Below are positions 27,501 through 36,206 of a stretch of 64,000 bases of DNA, piece after piece. The DNA comes from a bacterium (GTDB lineage Bacteria; Zhuqueibacterota; Zhuqueibacteria; Residuimicrobiales; Krinioviventaceae). The notes beneath the pieces were generated by a model. That model was not told the DNA's origin, ran no database searches, and saw only the letters and a list, made by a program, of their open reading frames with translations. Position 1 is the first letter of the stretch; each line of letters begins with the position of its first letter. Position numbers and translations under genes: made by a program. The stretch lies in the NCBI GenBank assembly GCA_029561455.1, contig JAKQIY010000020.1:1-64000 (forward strand). Direction: 5' to 3'.

Positions 27501-29676
27501 TACCCTGACATGAAACGAAAAACTCTTCTGCCTGTTCAACCTTGGAAAAATAGACAATATTTGAACCGATCACTTCATACGAATAAGTAATATTGAAGCC
27601 GAGGCCCTCAAAATCAAGTGCAAACATCGACCATGTGTTCATCATGTCAAATTCTTCAATGTTTGGTACATTGTAAAATCCGCATTTATATATTGCTTCT
27701 GCTGGAGAAATACTAACATAACCGGTATCCGGTACGGCAATTTTTTTAATAACAAAGGTAAGTTTGTCGGTTGTTTTAAAAGTTGTAAGCAGGTAATATA
27801 AACCGGTTGGCAAATTTAGTGATAAATCGGAATCTATAGCATAAAATGATTGAGAAAAATTATCTTCCCGGTTTTTGGGAATTTTTATAATTCTCATTTC
27901 CATTGGTAGTTCTGAAAAAGTTACTTTTAATGTTGGTATATGAAGAAGCGAAAACGGCATTGATAAGGTGTCGTTTTCGGATGTGATATCAATCCAGCCC
28001 TCAAAGTTGCTTGGAAAAGAGCTAAATTGGGGAACATTATTGGGATTGAAGCTCATCGTAAATAAAACAGAATCCGACGCGCCGGGTTCCAGGGCGAGAG
28101 CTGTTTTCTCAAGTGAAACATTAATATTAAGGTCCAGATTGTGTCTCAACGTAATAGAATAATTTTGGGTATTGGGGTTGAAATTTTTAAGTGTAAAATA
28201 CTTGCCGGTAGTGAAATTGGCATTTGAAAAATCGGTAATGCCTAAACCAAGCTCGCTTGGGGAAAGCGTTGTGTTGGTTTTTTGCGCTTTTGTAAAATCA
28301 ATAATTCCACATCCCTGTTCATATACATAATTTTCAATTTCCCGGGCAGTTCCACAAATTATGCTTTTTATATCCTGCGGTGACCAGTCGGGATGAGCTT
28401 GCACAAGAAGAGCGGCGATACCGGCGATATAGGGCGAAGCCATTGATGTGCCGGACATTATATCTACTTGCCAGTTCAGAACACTCGATTTAATGTTTAA
28501 TCCAGGCGCCAAGACATCCGGTTTTATGTGTTCATTATTTGCGGTTGGGCCTTTTGAGGAAAAATAAGCAAGTTGCATTGATTCTAACTCGCATGCGCCA
28601 ACGGTAATCGCGTAATCGGCAGAAGCGGGCGAACCAACGCTTTGATAACCGTTCATTCCATCGTTACCGGCAGCAACAACGCAAATCACACCCATTTTAA
28701 CAGCATTATTCACCGCCTGGCAAAGCGGATCATCAGGAGAACCGGAGCCGCCCATGCTCATATTGATTACATCAACCGCATCGTCTGTTGCAGGATCGTC
28801 ATCTGGATCGACGGCAGCTTCTATACCGGCAATTAATGTCGAGTAGCTGCCGCTTCCATTAACATCCAATACTTTAAAAGCCATCAATTTTGCGGCGGGA
28901 GCAACTCCATGCCAGTCATCGCCAACGCCGGCAGCAATACCGGCTACATGAGTTCCATGCCCGTGATCGTCGATTGGATCAGTATCCAGATTGATAAAAT
29001 CATACCCGCCAATCACCTTATAATCTTTACCCATACCCCCGCCAAGAGCGGGGTTAGTATAATCAATACCCGTATCGAGAATGCCAATAATAATGTTGTT
29101 ACCTGATAAATCTGTGCGTTTGTGCAAATCAGTAAGGTTAGGAGCGCCTGAACCGCTTTGTTCAATCGCTTTCACTTCTTTGTCGTAATACAGGTTTCGG
29201 ACTTTATCCAGCTTTTGTATTTCATTAAGCATACACCGGGGAACTGTGAGTGCAATTCCATTAAAGCAGCGCTGATATCTGAATTTTATTTTCGGTGTTT
29301 GTAGAGTAACATTGGTATACTGCGTTGCCATGTTGTTATAAATATCTTGAATTTGCGCTTCAACGGACGATTGTTCAGCGTTTATCTGCATCATTGAACT
29401 GCTCCGGCTGTTTTTTTTTAATGATAAAGCCGCCGGATTTTTCAATTGCACAATTACATCAACAGCAGTGTCCTGGGACAGGTCTATTTCCGTTATAACG
29501 CCATTGTTGTTACAACGTACAAGTTGGGATGACTGTAACTTGCGATACTTGTTTGCATCGTCTGTTTTAGATAATAAATCTCCAAAATGATTGTTAGCGG
29601 CAGCATGACTAGTTGAGATTATTAACATCAGAGCATATACTGGAAGGAGAAATTTAATTTTGTAATTCATTATCAT
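24505..29676 (-). CDS. giant secreted subtilisin-like (S8) protease with type IX sorting domain
   Basis: 1723 residues. Signal peptide 1-26, then an inhibitor I9-like propeptide (about 70-165). The peptidase S8 domain has the triad D201 (GILDTGIDYT), H240 (HGHGTHVAG) and S411 (SGTSMASPYIAG). A long beta-rich middle (480-1330) includes Ig-like repeats (TRISNLVISPELVHPAEEIT). Residues about 1440-1620 have an alternating fold ending AQGNIAGVVVARNDYKAVLL that recalls the gingipain/M6-type C-terminal region. The last 85 residues form the type IX secretion tail (NYPNPFNPTTSIQYQLPEA...GIYLCRFTAG). It degrades proteins outside the cell. Confidence 0.93.
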   Translation of the reverse strand: MIMNYKIKFLLPVYALMLIISTSHAAANNHFGDLLSKTDDANKYRKLQSSQLVRCNNNGVITEIDLSQDTAVDVIVQLKNPAALSLKKNSRSSSMMQINAEQSSVEAQIQDIYNNMATQYTNVTLQTPKIKFRYQRCFNGIALTVPRCMLNEIQKLDKVRNLYYDKEVKAIEQSGSGAPNLTDLHKRTDLSGNNIIIGILDTGIDYTNPALGGGMGKDYKVIGGYDFINLDTDPIDDHGHGTHVAGIAAGVGDDWHGVAPAAKLMAFKVLDVNGSGSYSTLIAGIEAAVDPDDDPATDDAVDVINMSMGGSGSPDDPLCQAVNNAVKMGVICVVAAGNDGMNGYQSVGSPASADYAITVGACELESMQLAYFSSKGPTANNEHIKPDVLAPGLNIKSSVLNWQVDIMSGTSMASPYIAGIAALLVQAHPDWSPQDIKSIICGTAREIENYVYEQGCGIIDFTKAQKTNTTLSPSELGLGITDFSNANFTTGKYFTLKNFNPNTQNYSITLRHNLDLNINVSLEKTALALEPGASDSVLFTMSFNPNNVPQFSSFPSNFEGWIDITSENDTLSMPFSLLHIPTLKVTFSELPMEMRIIKIPKNREDNFSQSFYAIDSDLSLNLPTGLYYLLTTFKTTDKLTFVIKKIAVPDTGYVSISPAEAIYKCGFYNVPNIEEFDMMNTWSMFALDFEGLGFNITYSYEVIGSNIVYFSKVEQAEEFFVSCQGMAMNDNKIYYDAVENNAVDDNLSIIIDENSMKYIDYHINPPAYLPDNLDLLNLRYSIVDPDQYSVYEEYTDYPLYVPYDPAIAYRIYYYPQPENTFYRLKLELAHTPGGMVAYGNPPTDDTVWHSGAIAFHENSISIVHIENDQGFIKYLPMAENYNYFGPGIAPAFPKKQIALNGKFLEIPLNEFYYQAGDYYVNSSNTINSYQLYYQSELYKSGSLNKSRLTLGTEGLYKAIVVYKDVITLGEATGDIQLTTQFDNTESDSTPPNIANFQLLTNNTLINPDIQPENVVAKVQFSDDDELAQVGMQCRASGSGAWIDLATTNVDGWFQAELDESLFANNVDLNLTAVDKTGNMTEYAMLPAFINQAATRISNLVISPELVHPAEEITLTAKIMDRDGITGVSALFKNTAGELLGTVTLFDDGAHNDGASGDNVYSATWIAPDAEIDVSVDFKVIDHLGAEQTFSQITHFTTHLTPVLKLNANEMTCKPGKALGDITIVNTGNAAATNIGIQVKGRTTKIFDSEYEIDSILPNETAAFNVNIATPSVFIEKDTCHLKVVLSYNNIETSELLDVAIKGTYINELGVKPKNNVPGGKIVLDVTGYDYNGFKESKIIIYNAKNNTIVDSLILTQTGSGNIYTTFQGEWTTLPEPADYKIRTSVENNLGYIDIDSTSLAFTTKSFSIKDNEILLLGNSQFDSSLTVFQNLCKQSGQPTVLWDFYYREDCDYMKLDDCRIKDFTIWRPSAESINTAEITPDYLLRYKIKRFLDKGGNILVTGAGFIEKLSRFDNSILSQYFCASYIKSSTNVTQLTGDSSDEIFSGITLNIKQGAQVEFLKLKKNATPILTDAQGNIAGVVVARNDYKAVLLGFDITDIADTQGQLAILQKCKDWLTGSASNIANTGALPKEFAILPNYPNPFNPTTSIQYQLPEASRTTIKIYDLLGREVATLLDNNLMQAGTHSIKWSGTDKTGRKTSSGIYLCRFTAGNYKSVIKMTLIK

Positions 29677-29789
29677 TCTTTCTGCAAATCATTGCTAATA
29701 TTTAATTAAAATTATATTAACGAAACCGGAGTTTCCTGTGTATTTTGTTCCTGTGGGGGCAATTAATAACAAAAATTTATAAATGTTTG

Positions 29790-31292
29790 TTATGCAATAG
29801 TCGTTACAAATTTTCTCTTATCGCGCTTGCACAGCAATTGTACAAGCTGCCGACCGGAGAGAGCGGAGGTTACCGTCCCGGCAAAGGGACGGGTCCATTG
29901 GCCCACCATGTGGAAATTGGTAAGACCCGGCAGGCTGTGCAACACGGTCTGCTTTTGCATGTTTTCCGGGGTAATGTACCAGCCGTCCGGCGAGCCCTGC
30001 CAGTTGCCGGTATAGCGGACATACGTATGCGGGGTTGGCACATCCACAACCTCGACCTGCGCGGCAAAGCCCGGCCAGTGCTTGTCCAGTTCGGCAACGG
30101 TAAAATCGGCAATGCGCTGCTTTTCCGCCTCGTAGCGGGGGCGATCCTGCGCCAGTTCCTGCCAGTAAGCGTATTGGGTGGCGTACCATACTTCTACTGC
30201 CGATTTGCCCACCGGGGCCATACTCGGATCGAAACCGTGATGCAGGAAACACAGCCACTTGTGCTCCTGTCCCGCTATGGTAATGGGCTTTTGCAGTTCC
30301 CAGATCATGCGATGCGGTTCCTGGGACATATCCCGATTAACGCCAATCGCCACATGCACCATAGGCAGAACCGGCAGCCAGGTGTTGTACATATCTCTGA
30401 TTTCATCATTCATGTAACGGCCGCAGAGAATGTCAAAAATCAGCGTATGGCCGTCGCCCGCCCACACTACAATGTCGGCGCGGTACTCACTGCCGTCCTC
30501 CAGGCGCACGCCGACAGCCTGGTCGTTTTCGATGATCACATCTTTAACTTTACTTTTATATTGGATTTCACCGCCGAGTTTTTGCATGTAATCGGCTATA
30601 CCTTTGCAAACTTGCAGCGAGCCGCCCAGGGGCGCCCCGGCGCCGCGCACTGAAGAATTGATGAATCCGGCCAGTCCGGCCATGGGGAACCGCCGCATCG
30701 GCCAGCCCGGCGAATCGATCATAAACCGTACGGCAGTGCGCAAAAAGGGGTTCTGGAATTGTTCTGCGAATTCCTGAATGGTCTTGTTGCCGTACTTGCG
30801 GAAAGTGCCTAACAGCGGCAATACGTTCCATAACATTTTAAGGGTATCGAAAAAGTTGGTCATCTCGGATGGTTTTAACGGCATGGCGTTCATCATATCC
30901 CGGCCGGCAATCAGGCGGACGAACTCTTTGCTGAGTTTGGCGTCGGCGGGGGACAAGGCCAGCATTTGTTCAAGCAGGCGTTTGGGATCGGTGCAAAAAT
31001 TCAGGTGTTTGTCGCCGCTCTCGATGCGTACCATTTCATTATGATAGTGAAATGCCCGGTCCTTAACCACGCCCAGTTCCTGCCACATTTTGTGTATCGG
31101 CCCGCCTTTGGAGCCGGTGAGCATGTGCATGCTGATATCGAATGTATAACCCTGACGTTTCCAGGCGGTACACAGACCGCCGGGTTTTTTGTGCATTTCC
31201 AGGATAGTGGTTTTATAACCATTCATGCGAGCATAAACGCCGGTCGATAAACCGGCAATTCCCGCGCCGACAATAATGATGCTTTTTCCCAT
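29790..31292 (-). CDS. phytoene desaturase/carotenoid isomerase-like FAD oxidoreductase
   Basis: 500 residues. The dinucleotide fold has GAGIAG (9-14) and LEMHKKPGGLCTAW after it. The PGGLC motif, the mid-protein FINSSVRGAGAPLGGSLQVC and the C-terminal QWTRPFAGTVTSALSGRQLV match the NAD(P)/FAD-dependent family that includes phytoene desaturases (CrtI) and carotenoid isomerases (CrtISO). No other carotenoid gene is nearby, so the substrate is open; lipid or retinol-like saturases belong here too. It is cytosolic or membrane-associated, with a good AGGAG site before the ATG. Confidence 0.85.
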   Translation of the reverse strand: MGKSIIIVGAGIAGLSTGVYARMNGYKTTILEMHKKPGGLCTAWKRQGYTFDISMHMLTGSKGGPIHKMWQELGVVKDRAFHYHNEMVRIESGDKHLNFCTDPKRLLEQMLALSPADAKLSKEFVRLIAGRDMMNAMPLKPSEMTNFFDTLKMLWNVLPLLGTFRKYGNKTIQEFAEQFQNPFLRTAVRFMIDSPGWPMRRFPMAGLAGFINSSVRGAGAPLGGSLQVCKGIADYMQKLGGEIQYKSKVKDVIIENDQAVGVRLEDGSEYRADIVVWAGDGHTLIFDILCGRYMNDEIRDMYNTWLPVLPMVHVAIGVNRDMSQEPHRMIWELQKPITIAGQEHKWLCFLHHGFDPSMAPVGKSAVEVWYATQYAYWQELAQDRPRYEAEKQRIADFTVAELDKHWPGFAAQVEVVDVPTPHTYVRYTGNWQGSPDGWYITPENMQKQTVLHSLPGLTNFHMVGQWTRPFAGTVTSALSGRQLVQLLCKRDKRKFVTTIA

Positions 31293-31544
31293 GTTTTACT
31301 CCTGTAAATGGTTCATAACACAGACCGGAACTGTTATCCGTTTCTCATATATCAAAAAGAAACAATATTTGCGTTTTTACTTTATTTGGTAAAATAGGTA
31401 TTATTAACAATTTCTGCAATTAAAATACTCTGGTTATATTCCCCGGTAGTTAGTTTATTAAAATTTTGTTAAAGTATCTATCCTGTTTCTCGTTTGACTT
31501 TTATTTTTTCAAATCAGGTGTTAACCCATTCTAATTCTCAATGT

Positions 31545-31584
31545 TGATAACTGATAGCTGATGGCTGATAACTGATAGCTGATT
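31545..31584. repeat. short CTGATA tandem repeat
   Basis: (G)CTGATAACTGATAGCTGATGG-like units repeat about four times just beyond the response-regulator stop. A similar ACAACTGATAGCTGACAACT array occurs at 41549-41580. Low-complexity intergenic sequence with no assigned role. Confidence 0.6.
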
Positions 31585-31585
31585 A

Positions 31586-32323
31586 CTACTTTTTCAATCC
31601 CAGCGCTTTATCCAGTCCGTCTGCATAGTTCTTGCCAATGGGTAAAATTTTACGGGCGATTTCCAGGGAATTGCCTTCCAGGGAGTGGATTTTTTTAATA
31701 GCTACAATATAGGATTTGTGTATACGCACAAAGCGGTCTTTGGGCAGCCGCTCTTCAAGTTCCTTTAACGAGGCCAGTGCGGTGATCTGTTGGGTTTTGG
31801 TATAGAATGTTACGTACGCTTTTTGCCCCTCGATATAGATAAGGTCGTCATAGTTGATCAGGTAATACTTGCGATCCGCCCGCACCATCAGGCAGTCGTC
31901 ATGCAACTGTGGTTGGTGCGGCAATTCAACAGGCGTGGTAACTGATTCATTTACCGGTCGCTTTTTCTCGATCAGTTCCATTACCTTGTTCACCGCCTTG
32001 ACAAAGCGTTCAAACGGGAACGGTTTAAGCAGGTAATCGGTTACGTTCAGTTCATAGCCTTCCAGGGCGTACTCTTTATATGCAGTAGTCAATATGATAT
32101 AGGGTTTATGTTCCAGCGATCTGATAAAGTCAATACCACTGATGTCCGGCATTTGAATATCAAGAAATAAAAGATCGATTTCATTATTTTTCAGCAGTTC
32201 TATCGCTTTGAGCGGAGAATTGAAATCTCCGGCCAGTTCCAGAAAGGGAATTTTCCCGACATAATCTTTTAAATATTGGCGAGCCAGAAACTCGTCATCG
32301 ATAATTGCGCAGCGTATTTTCAT
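31586..32323 (-). CDS. LytTR-type response regulator
   Basis: 245 residues. Receiver domain 1-120 has acidic D9/D10, phospho-acceptor D55 (LLFLDIQMPD) and the TTAYKEYA switch, and then K103-type LLKPFPFERF. The LytTR DNA-binding domain (about 140-240) has the strand FVRIHKSYIVAIKKIHSLEG. It binds direct repeats upstream of target genes after phosphorylation. Its ATG overlaps the kinase stop by 4 bp (ATGA), which indicates translational coupling. Confidence 0.93.
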   Translation of the reverse strand: MKIRCAIIDDEFLARQYLKDYVGKIPFLELAGDFNSPLKAIELLKNNEIDLLFLDIQMPDISGIDFIRSLEHKPYIILTTAYKEYALEGYELNVTDYLLKPFPFERFVKAVNKVMELIEKKRPVNESVTTPVELPHQPQLHDDCLMVRADRKYYLINYDDLIYIEGQKAYVTFYTKTQQITALASLKELEERLPKDRFVRIHKSYIVAIKKIHSLEGNSLEIARKILPIGKNYADGLDKALGLKK

Positions 32324-33348
32324 TTTAATGTCAGAGTTAATTTAACCTTAAATTCATTGGATTCTTCCCGGATATCCAGAGCATATTTTTGCGGGAAAAT
32401 GATCTCTAACCGTTTTTTAACGTTTTCGATACCGGTGCCGGCGCCGGGTTTGTGACGCCCGGTAACAGGTATAGAGTTGGTTATCGAGAACAAGAGTTCA
32501 TCCGGCCCGGTAGACAGATTTATTTTAATAAAGGCATCTGGATTTTCTTCGACCTTGCTGTATTTGCAACTGTTCTCAATAAACGGTATAAACAACATGG
32601 GAGCTATCAAAATTTCCTGCTCGGCATGACTGTAATCAAAGGTGATATTTTGTTCCAGAGGTGATTTCATTTGCTGAAAGGCAATATAACTTTCAATATA
32701 TTCAATTTCGGACTTTAAGGTTACTTTTTCGTTGGCACATTCCTCTATGACATAGCGAAGCATCTGCGACAGTTTCAACACACTGGCCGGCGCCTTGGGA
32801 GATTTCATATAAGTGAGTGAATAAATATTATTCAGCGCGTTAAAAATGAAATGGGGATTGATTTGCGCTTTTAATAACTTTAGTTCCGTATTCAGTTTTT
32901 CGGCTATGATCTGTTGGGTCTGTTCTGCCTGTTGACGTATACGCCCCTGCATCCTGAACAGCGTGCTGACTATATCGATAAACAACAACCAGAAAAAATA
33001 ACGCATCAGAATCATCATGAGTTGTTGAATATTCAATGGGAACTGGGGCATTAACAGTTTGGAAAAGTATTGATAATCCACCCAGGTTTGGCAAACTGTA
33101 ACTAGTATTATAAAAGCTGTGCTAACCGCAAAGAAACGGGTATTGTTGGAAAGAGAAAAAAAACGCGGAAACAATACCAGCGAATTAATATAAAAGACCA
33201 GTACCTGGAAAAACAACATAAAAATTGCAGAGAAAATGACTATTTTTAGAGGCATAAAAAAGAATGTAAAACCGACATTGATCCCCGATATGATCAGCCA
33301 GAATAAAAAATGCAGTGAAATACGTTTTAATATTTTTATATTTAGCAT
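32320..33348 (-). CDS. LytS/YpdA-family sensor histidine kinase
   Basis: 342 residues. Four membrane spans (about 10-32, 38-60, 72-92 and 110-130) have no large periplasmic sensor domain. A short coiled coil (132-160) leads to the His_kinase domain with phospho-acceptor H166 in INPHFIFNALNNIY. The ATPase domain has IPFIENSCKY and the G box GAGTGIENVKKRL. The signal is unknown and is probably sensed in the membrane. It forms an operon with the LytTR regulator and diverges from the secreted-protein and export operons to the right. Confidence 0.93.
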   Translation of the reverse strand: MLNIKILKRISLHFLFWLIISGINVGFTFFFMPLKIVIFSAIFMLFFQVLVFYINSLVLFPRFFSLSNNTRFFAVSTAFIILVTVCQTWVDYQYFSKLLMPQFPLNIQQLMMILMRYFFWLLFIDIVSTLFRMQGRIRQQAEQTQQIIAEKLNTELKLLKAQINPHFIFNALNNIYSLTYMKSPKAPASVLKLSQMLRYVIEECANEKVTLKSEIEYIESYIAFQQMKSPLEQNITFDYSHAEQEILIAPMLFIPFIENSCKYSKVEENPDAFIKINLSTGPDELLFSITNSIPVTGRHKPGAGTGIENVKKRLEIIFPQKYALDIREESNEFKVKLTLTLK

Positions 33349-33806
33349 GGTTTTTTTCTTTGATGCACAGCTAATATGAGCACCGATAATGCGATCTTTA
33401 AAAAATTGTTATATATGAAAATTTAAACATTTTCTCATGAATCCCAAAGTAAAATAAACCAAGCTGTTATTTCCCTTAATCAACAAACCGAAATTATGAA
33501 TAATATTCGGATTATTATTGATTCACTATTAGTGATTATTGGTTTAAATAATAACTGCATTGGTTCAAAAAAAGTAATAGCTGTTACAAACATTATCTAT
33601 TTTTTAACTGCTTGTAAAAGTACAAGCAAATGCTGTTGTTGCGACATTGCCGGTGCTGTTTATTCCTGAATATGAAAACAGGAGATGGTTAAAATTCGAC
33701 ACAACAAGTATTTAAGGAGCATACATCCGGCAATGCGTTTATTATCGACAATTATTTTAAATATTTGCACTGTATACTAATAAACATGTAAAGGAAGGAA
33801 AAACCA
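33349..33806. other. divergent promoter region
   Basis: 458 AT-rich bases separate the kinase gene (minus) from the secreted-protein gene (plus). Promoters for both must lie here. It is the point where gene direction in the window switches. I found no DnaA boxes and no clear LytTR direct repeat. Confidence 0.4.
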
Positions 33807-34460
33807 ATGAAACGAATTATGCAATATGTGTTGATTGCTGCATTGATGTTTGTTACTGCTGGTTTTGCATCCGAATTGGATGGCGCCTGGAAAGGAAAAA
33901 TTGAGGGGCCCGACGGCGCCATGGAGTTGGTATTTACTTTTAAAGTTGATGGCAATACCATGACAGGTACAGTGAGCGGCCCGATGGGCGAAGCCCCAAT
34001 CAGTAACGGCAAAGTTGAAGGTTCGTCCTTCTCTTTTGATACTGATGGCGGCGGAATGACAATCAGCCATACCGGGACTATTGCAGGAGACAAGCTAACA
34101 ATCAGCGCCGTGCAATTTGCCATGGAATTTACTTGTGAGCGAGTCGGCAATACCGGCGCCGGTGCGGCAGATATAAATGGCCGCTGGGGCGGCGCAATGG
34201 CCGGTCCTGATGGTGGTGGTACAGATATATTTTTCACTTTTAAAGTGGAAAATGGCAGTTTAAGCGGTACTGTTGAAAGCCCGATGGGTGAAATACCCCT
34301 GACCAATACAAAAATTTCCGGCAGCGAGTTTTCTTTCGATGCCGATGCCGGTGGTATGACCATTTCGCATAAATGCAAGCTTGTAAATGATACAATTGTC
34401 ATGAAGTATTCCGGTTTTGGCGATGAAAGTGAATTGATTTTGAAAAGAACTGCAAAATAA
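33807..34460 (+). CDS. secreted protein with two tandem beta-rich domains
   Basis: 217 residues. The signal peptide is cleaved near VTAGFA. The rest is two repeats of about 95 residues: ELDGAWKGKIEGPDGAMELV..TFKVDGNTMTGTVSGPMGE and INGRWGGAMAGPDGGGTDIF..TFKVENGSLSGTVESPMGE. Both continue with (F/S)SFD.D.GGMTISH. The pattern of short beta-strands ending in a K/E-rich strand is lipocalin-like. This repeat type is often found, single or fused, in secreted proteins of this superphylum without known function. Codons and GC are of the house type. It ends at a strong terminator. Confidence 0.8.
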   Translation: MKRIMQYVLIAALMFVTAGFASELDGAWKGKIEGPDGAMELVFTFKVDGNTMTGTVSGPMGEAPISNGKVEGSSFSFDTDGGGMTISHTGTIAGDKLTISAVQFAMEFTCERVGNTGAGAADINGRWGGAMAGPDGGGTDIFFTFKVENGSLSGTVESPMGEIPLTNTKISGSEFSFDADAGGMTISHKCKLVNDTIVMKYSGFGDESELILKRTAK

Positions 34461-34490
34461 TAACTAGATAAAGACATAAATCGCATACAA

Positions 34491-34545
34491 AACAAACCCG
34501 GTTTTCCCAGTTATGGTCCTCGTCCGGGAAACCGGGTTTTGTTTT
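34491..34545 (+). terminator. strong intrinsic terminator
   Basis: AACAAACCCGGTTTTCCC pairs with GGGAAACCGGGTTTTGTT over 18 nt around a loop of about 16 nt, and the plus strand ends in TTTTGTTTTG. It separates the two-domain secreted protein from the GH26 gene, so the latter needs its own promoter or read-through. Confidence 0.85.
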
Positions 34546-34562
34546 GATGATTTATCAATTCT

Positions 34563-36137
34563 ATGAGAGAAAAAATGAATTTCAAATATATCCTTGTTTT
34601 TGCAATGTTGTTGTTGACGTCAGCGCTTATTGCGACTACAGATATTATCAAACCGGTTACTCCCAACGCCTCGGCAGAAGCAACGGCCTTGCTGAAATTC
34701 TTTTACGATATCTCCGGCAAGTATACATTGACCGGGCAGCACAATTTTCCCGCTACCAAATCTAAAAACAGCGAGTTTTATGGACGCTATCTGGGTAAAA
34801 ATCCGGTTATATTCAGTTCGGATTTTGGCTTTGCCGCTGATGGAGATAAAGACTCATACCTGGTACGTCCCGATATTGTAAAGGAAGCGATAAAACAGCA
34901 CCAGGCCGGGGCGCTGGTCGCTTTATGCTGGCATGCCGTGCCCCCAACTGCTGATGAACCGGTTACCTTTCAGCCTGTGCCGGGCAGCGCATCAACCGGC
35001 AGCCTGGCAAGCGTGCAGGGCAGGTTAACAGATGAGCAGTTCAAAGAACTGTTAACCCCCGGTACCGCTATAAATAAACAATGGTGTAAACAAGTAGATA
35101 CTATTGCGGGGTTTTTAAAGCAACTGGAAAAAGCACATGTACCGGTACTATGGCGTCCGTATCATGAAATGAATGGCGACTGGTTCTGGTGGGGTGGACG
35201 CGTTGGTGAACTTGCCACCAAAAAGTTATATATACAATTATACAAACGTCTTGTGGAACATCATAAACTATCCAATTTAATCTGGGTGTGGAGTGTTGAC
35301 CGTCCCAACAAAGACAAGCCGCAAATGAATTTTGCGAACTTTTTCCCCGGTGAAAAGTATGTGGATGTATTGGCCTTGGATGTTTACGGCAGCGATTTTA
35401 ACCAGGCTTATTATGACAGTTTGAACAAACTCTCTAACGGTAAACCGATGGTGTTGGGTGAAGTTGGCAATCCGCCCAGCCTGGAAATTTTACAAGCGCA
35501 ACCGCGCTGGTCTTACTGGGTTATATGGGCAGGTATGGTGCGTAATACAAACAAACAGGAACATATCAAGTTATTGCAAGATCCGCGTATGCTGGTCGTG
35601 GAAAAGCAGTCTTATTGGGATGCTGCCGCAGCTTATCACCAGGCGTGTGGTTTTAAGGAGCCGGAGCAATTGTGGATCAAGCCGGCAGTTTTTAAAATGG
35701 CCGATTTTTCCGGGCAATGGCTGTTAAATGAAGAAAAAAGTAAATTTGGAACCATGGGCGCCGGTTTTTCACCGTATAAACTGACTATAACCCAAAGTAC
35801 CGTCGAGTTGACTGCCGAACGCGCCACGATGGTCGAGTACGACGATGATACTATTACTATGGAAACAATAAAGTTTGACGGCTCGGAATCCATATCCAAT
35901 AGCGGCTTTATGGGCGCGCCGCGTAGTTTGACTGCGCGCTGGTCGGCGCTGGGCGATACCTTGTTCATTAAATCTTCCATGTCTATCGGCCAGGGCGACC
36001 GGGCCATGAAAATGGAATCATCCGAAGTTTGGACTATCGGGGGAGACGGCAGAATCCTGTCCATTAAGCAAACCTCGGGCGGCCCTTGGGGAAAACAGGA
36101 ATCACTATCAAGTTACGAAAAAACCTGTTTAAAATAA
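34563..36137 (+). CDS. GH26 glycoside hydrolase (beta-mannanase type) with extra C-terminal beta domain
   Basis: 524 residues; an ATG at 34575 (MNFKYIL) is an alternative start. Signal peptide, then a GH26 TIM barrel (residues 35-365). The acid/base is E202 in WRPYHEMNGDWFWWG and the nucleophile is E300 in MVLGEVGNPP; both are GH26 signatures. The likely substrate is beta-1,4-mannan, though xylanases also occur. Residues 375-524 form a separate beta-rich module (DFSGQWLLNEEKSKFG.., SLTARWSALGDTLFIKSS.., EVWTIGGDGRILSIKQ) that resembles the whole of the next secreted protein. The enzyme acts in the periplasm or outside the cell. Confidence 0.92.
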   Translation: MREKMNFKYILVFAMLLLTSALIATTDIIKPVTPNASAEATALLKFFYDISGKYTLTGQHNFPATKSKNSEFYGRYLGKNPVIFSSDFGFAADGDKDSYLVRPDIVKEAIKQHQAGALVALCWHAVPPTADEPVTFQPVPGSASTGSLASVQGRLTDEQFKELLTPGTAINKQWCKQVDTIAGFLKQLEKAHVPVLWRPYHEMNGDWFWWGGRVGELATKKLYIQLYKRLVEHHKLSNLIWVWSVDRPNKDKPQMNFANFFPGEKYVDVLALDVYGSDFNQAYYDSLNKLSNGKPMVLGEVGNPPSLEILQAQPRWSYWVIWAGMVRNTNKQEHIKLLQDPRMLVVEKQSYWDAAAAYHQACGFKEPEQLWIKPAVFKMADFSGQWLLNEEKSKFGTMGAGFSPYKLTITQSTVELTAERATMVEYDDDTITMETIKFDGSESISNSGFMGAPRSLTARWSALGDTLFIKSSMSIGQGDRAMKMESSEVWTIGGDGRILSIKQTSGGPWGKQESLSSYEKTCLK

Positions 36138-36206
36138 AAATTTTAAGGAATAAATCAGTGTTGACAATAGTCTAACAACCAAGAATTAAAACGAAAGGAA
36201 CTTATC

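Noticed and set aside
29745-30653. 302-codon plus-strand frame opposite the phytoene-desaturase-like gene
   Set aside because: Composition (many His, Gln and Arg with low-complexity order) is that of an antisense shadow, and the minus-strand gene has clear FAD motifs.
33349-33806. Chromosomal replication origin at the strand switch
   Set aside because: No cluster of TTATCCACA-like DnaA boxes and no dnaA, dnaN or gidA neighbours.
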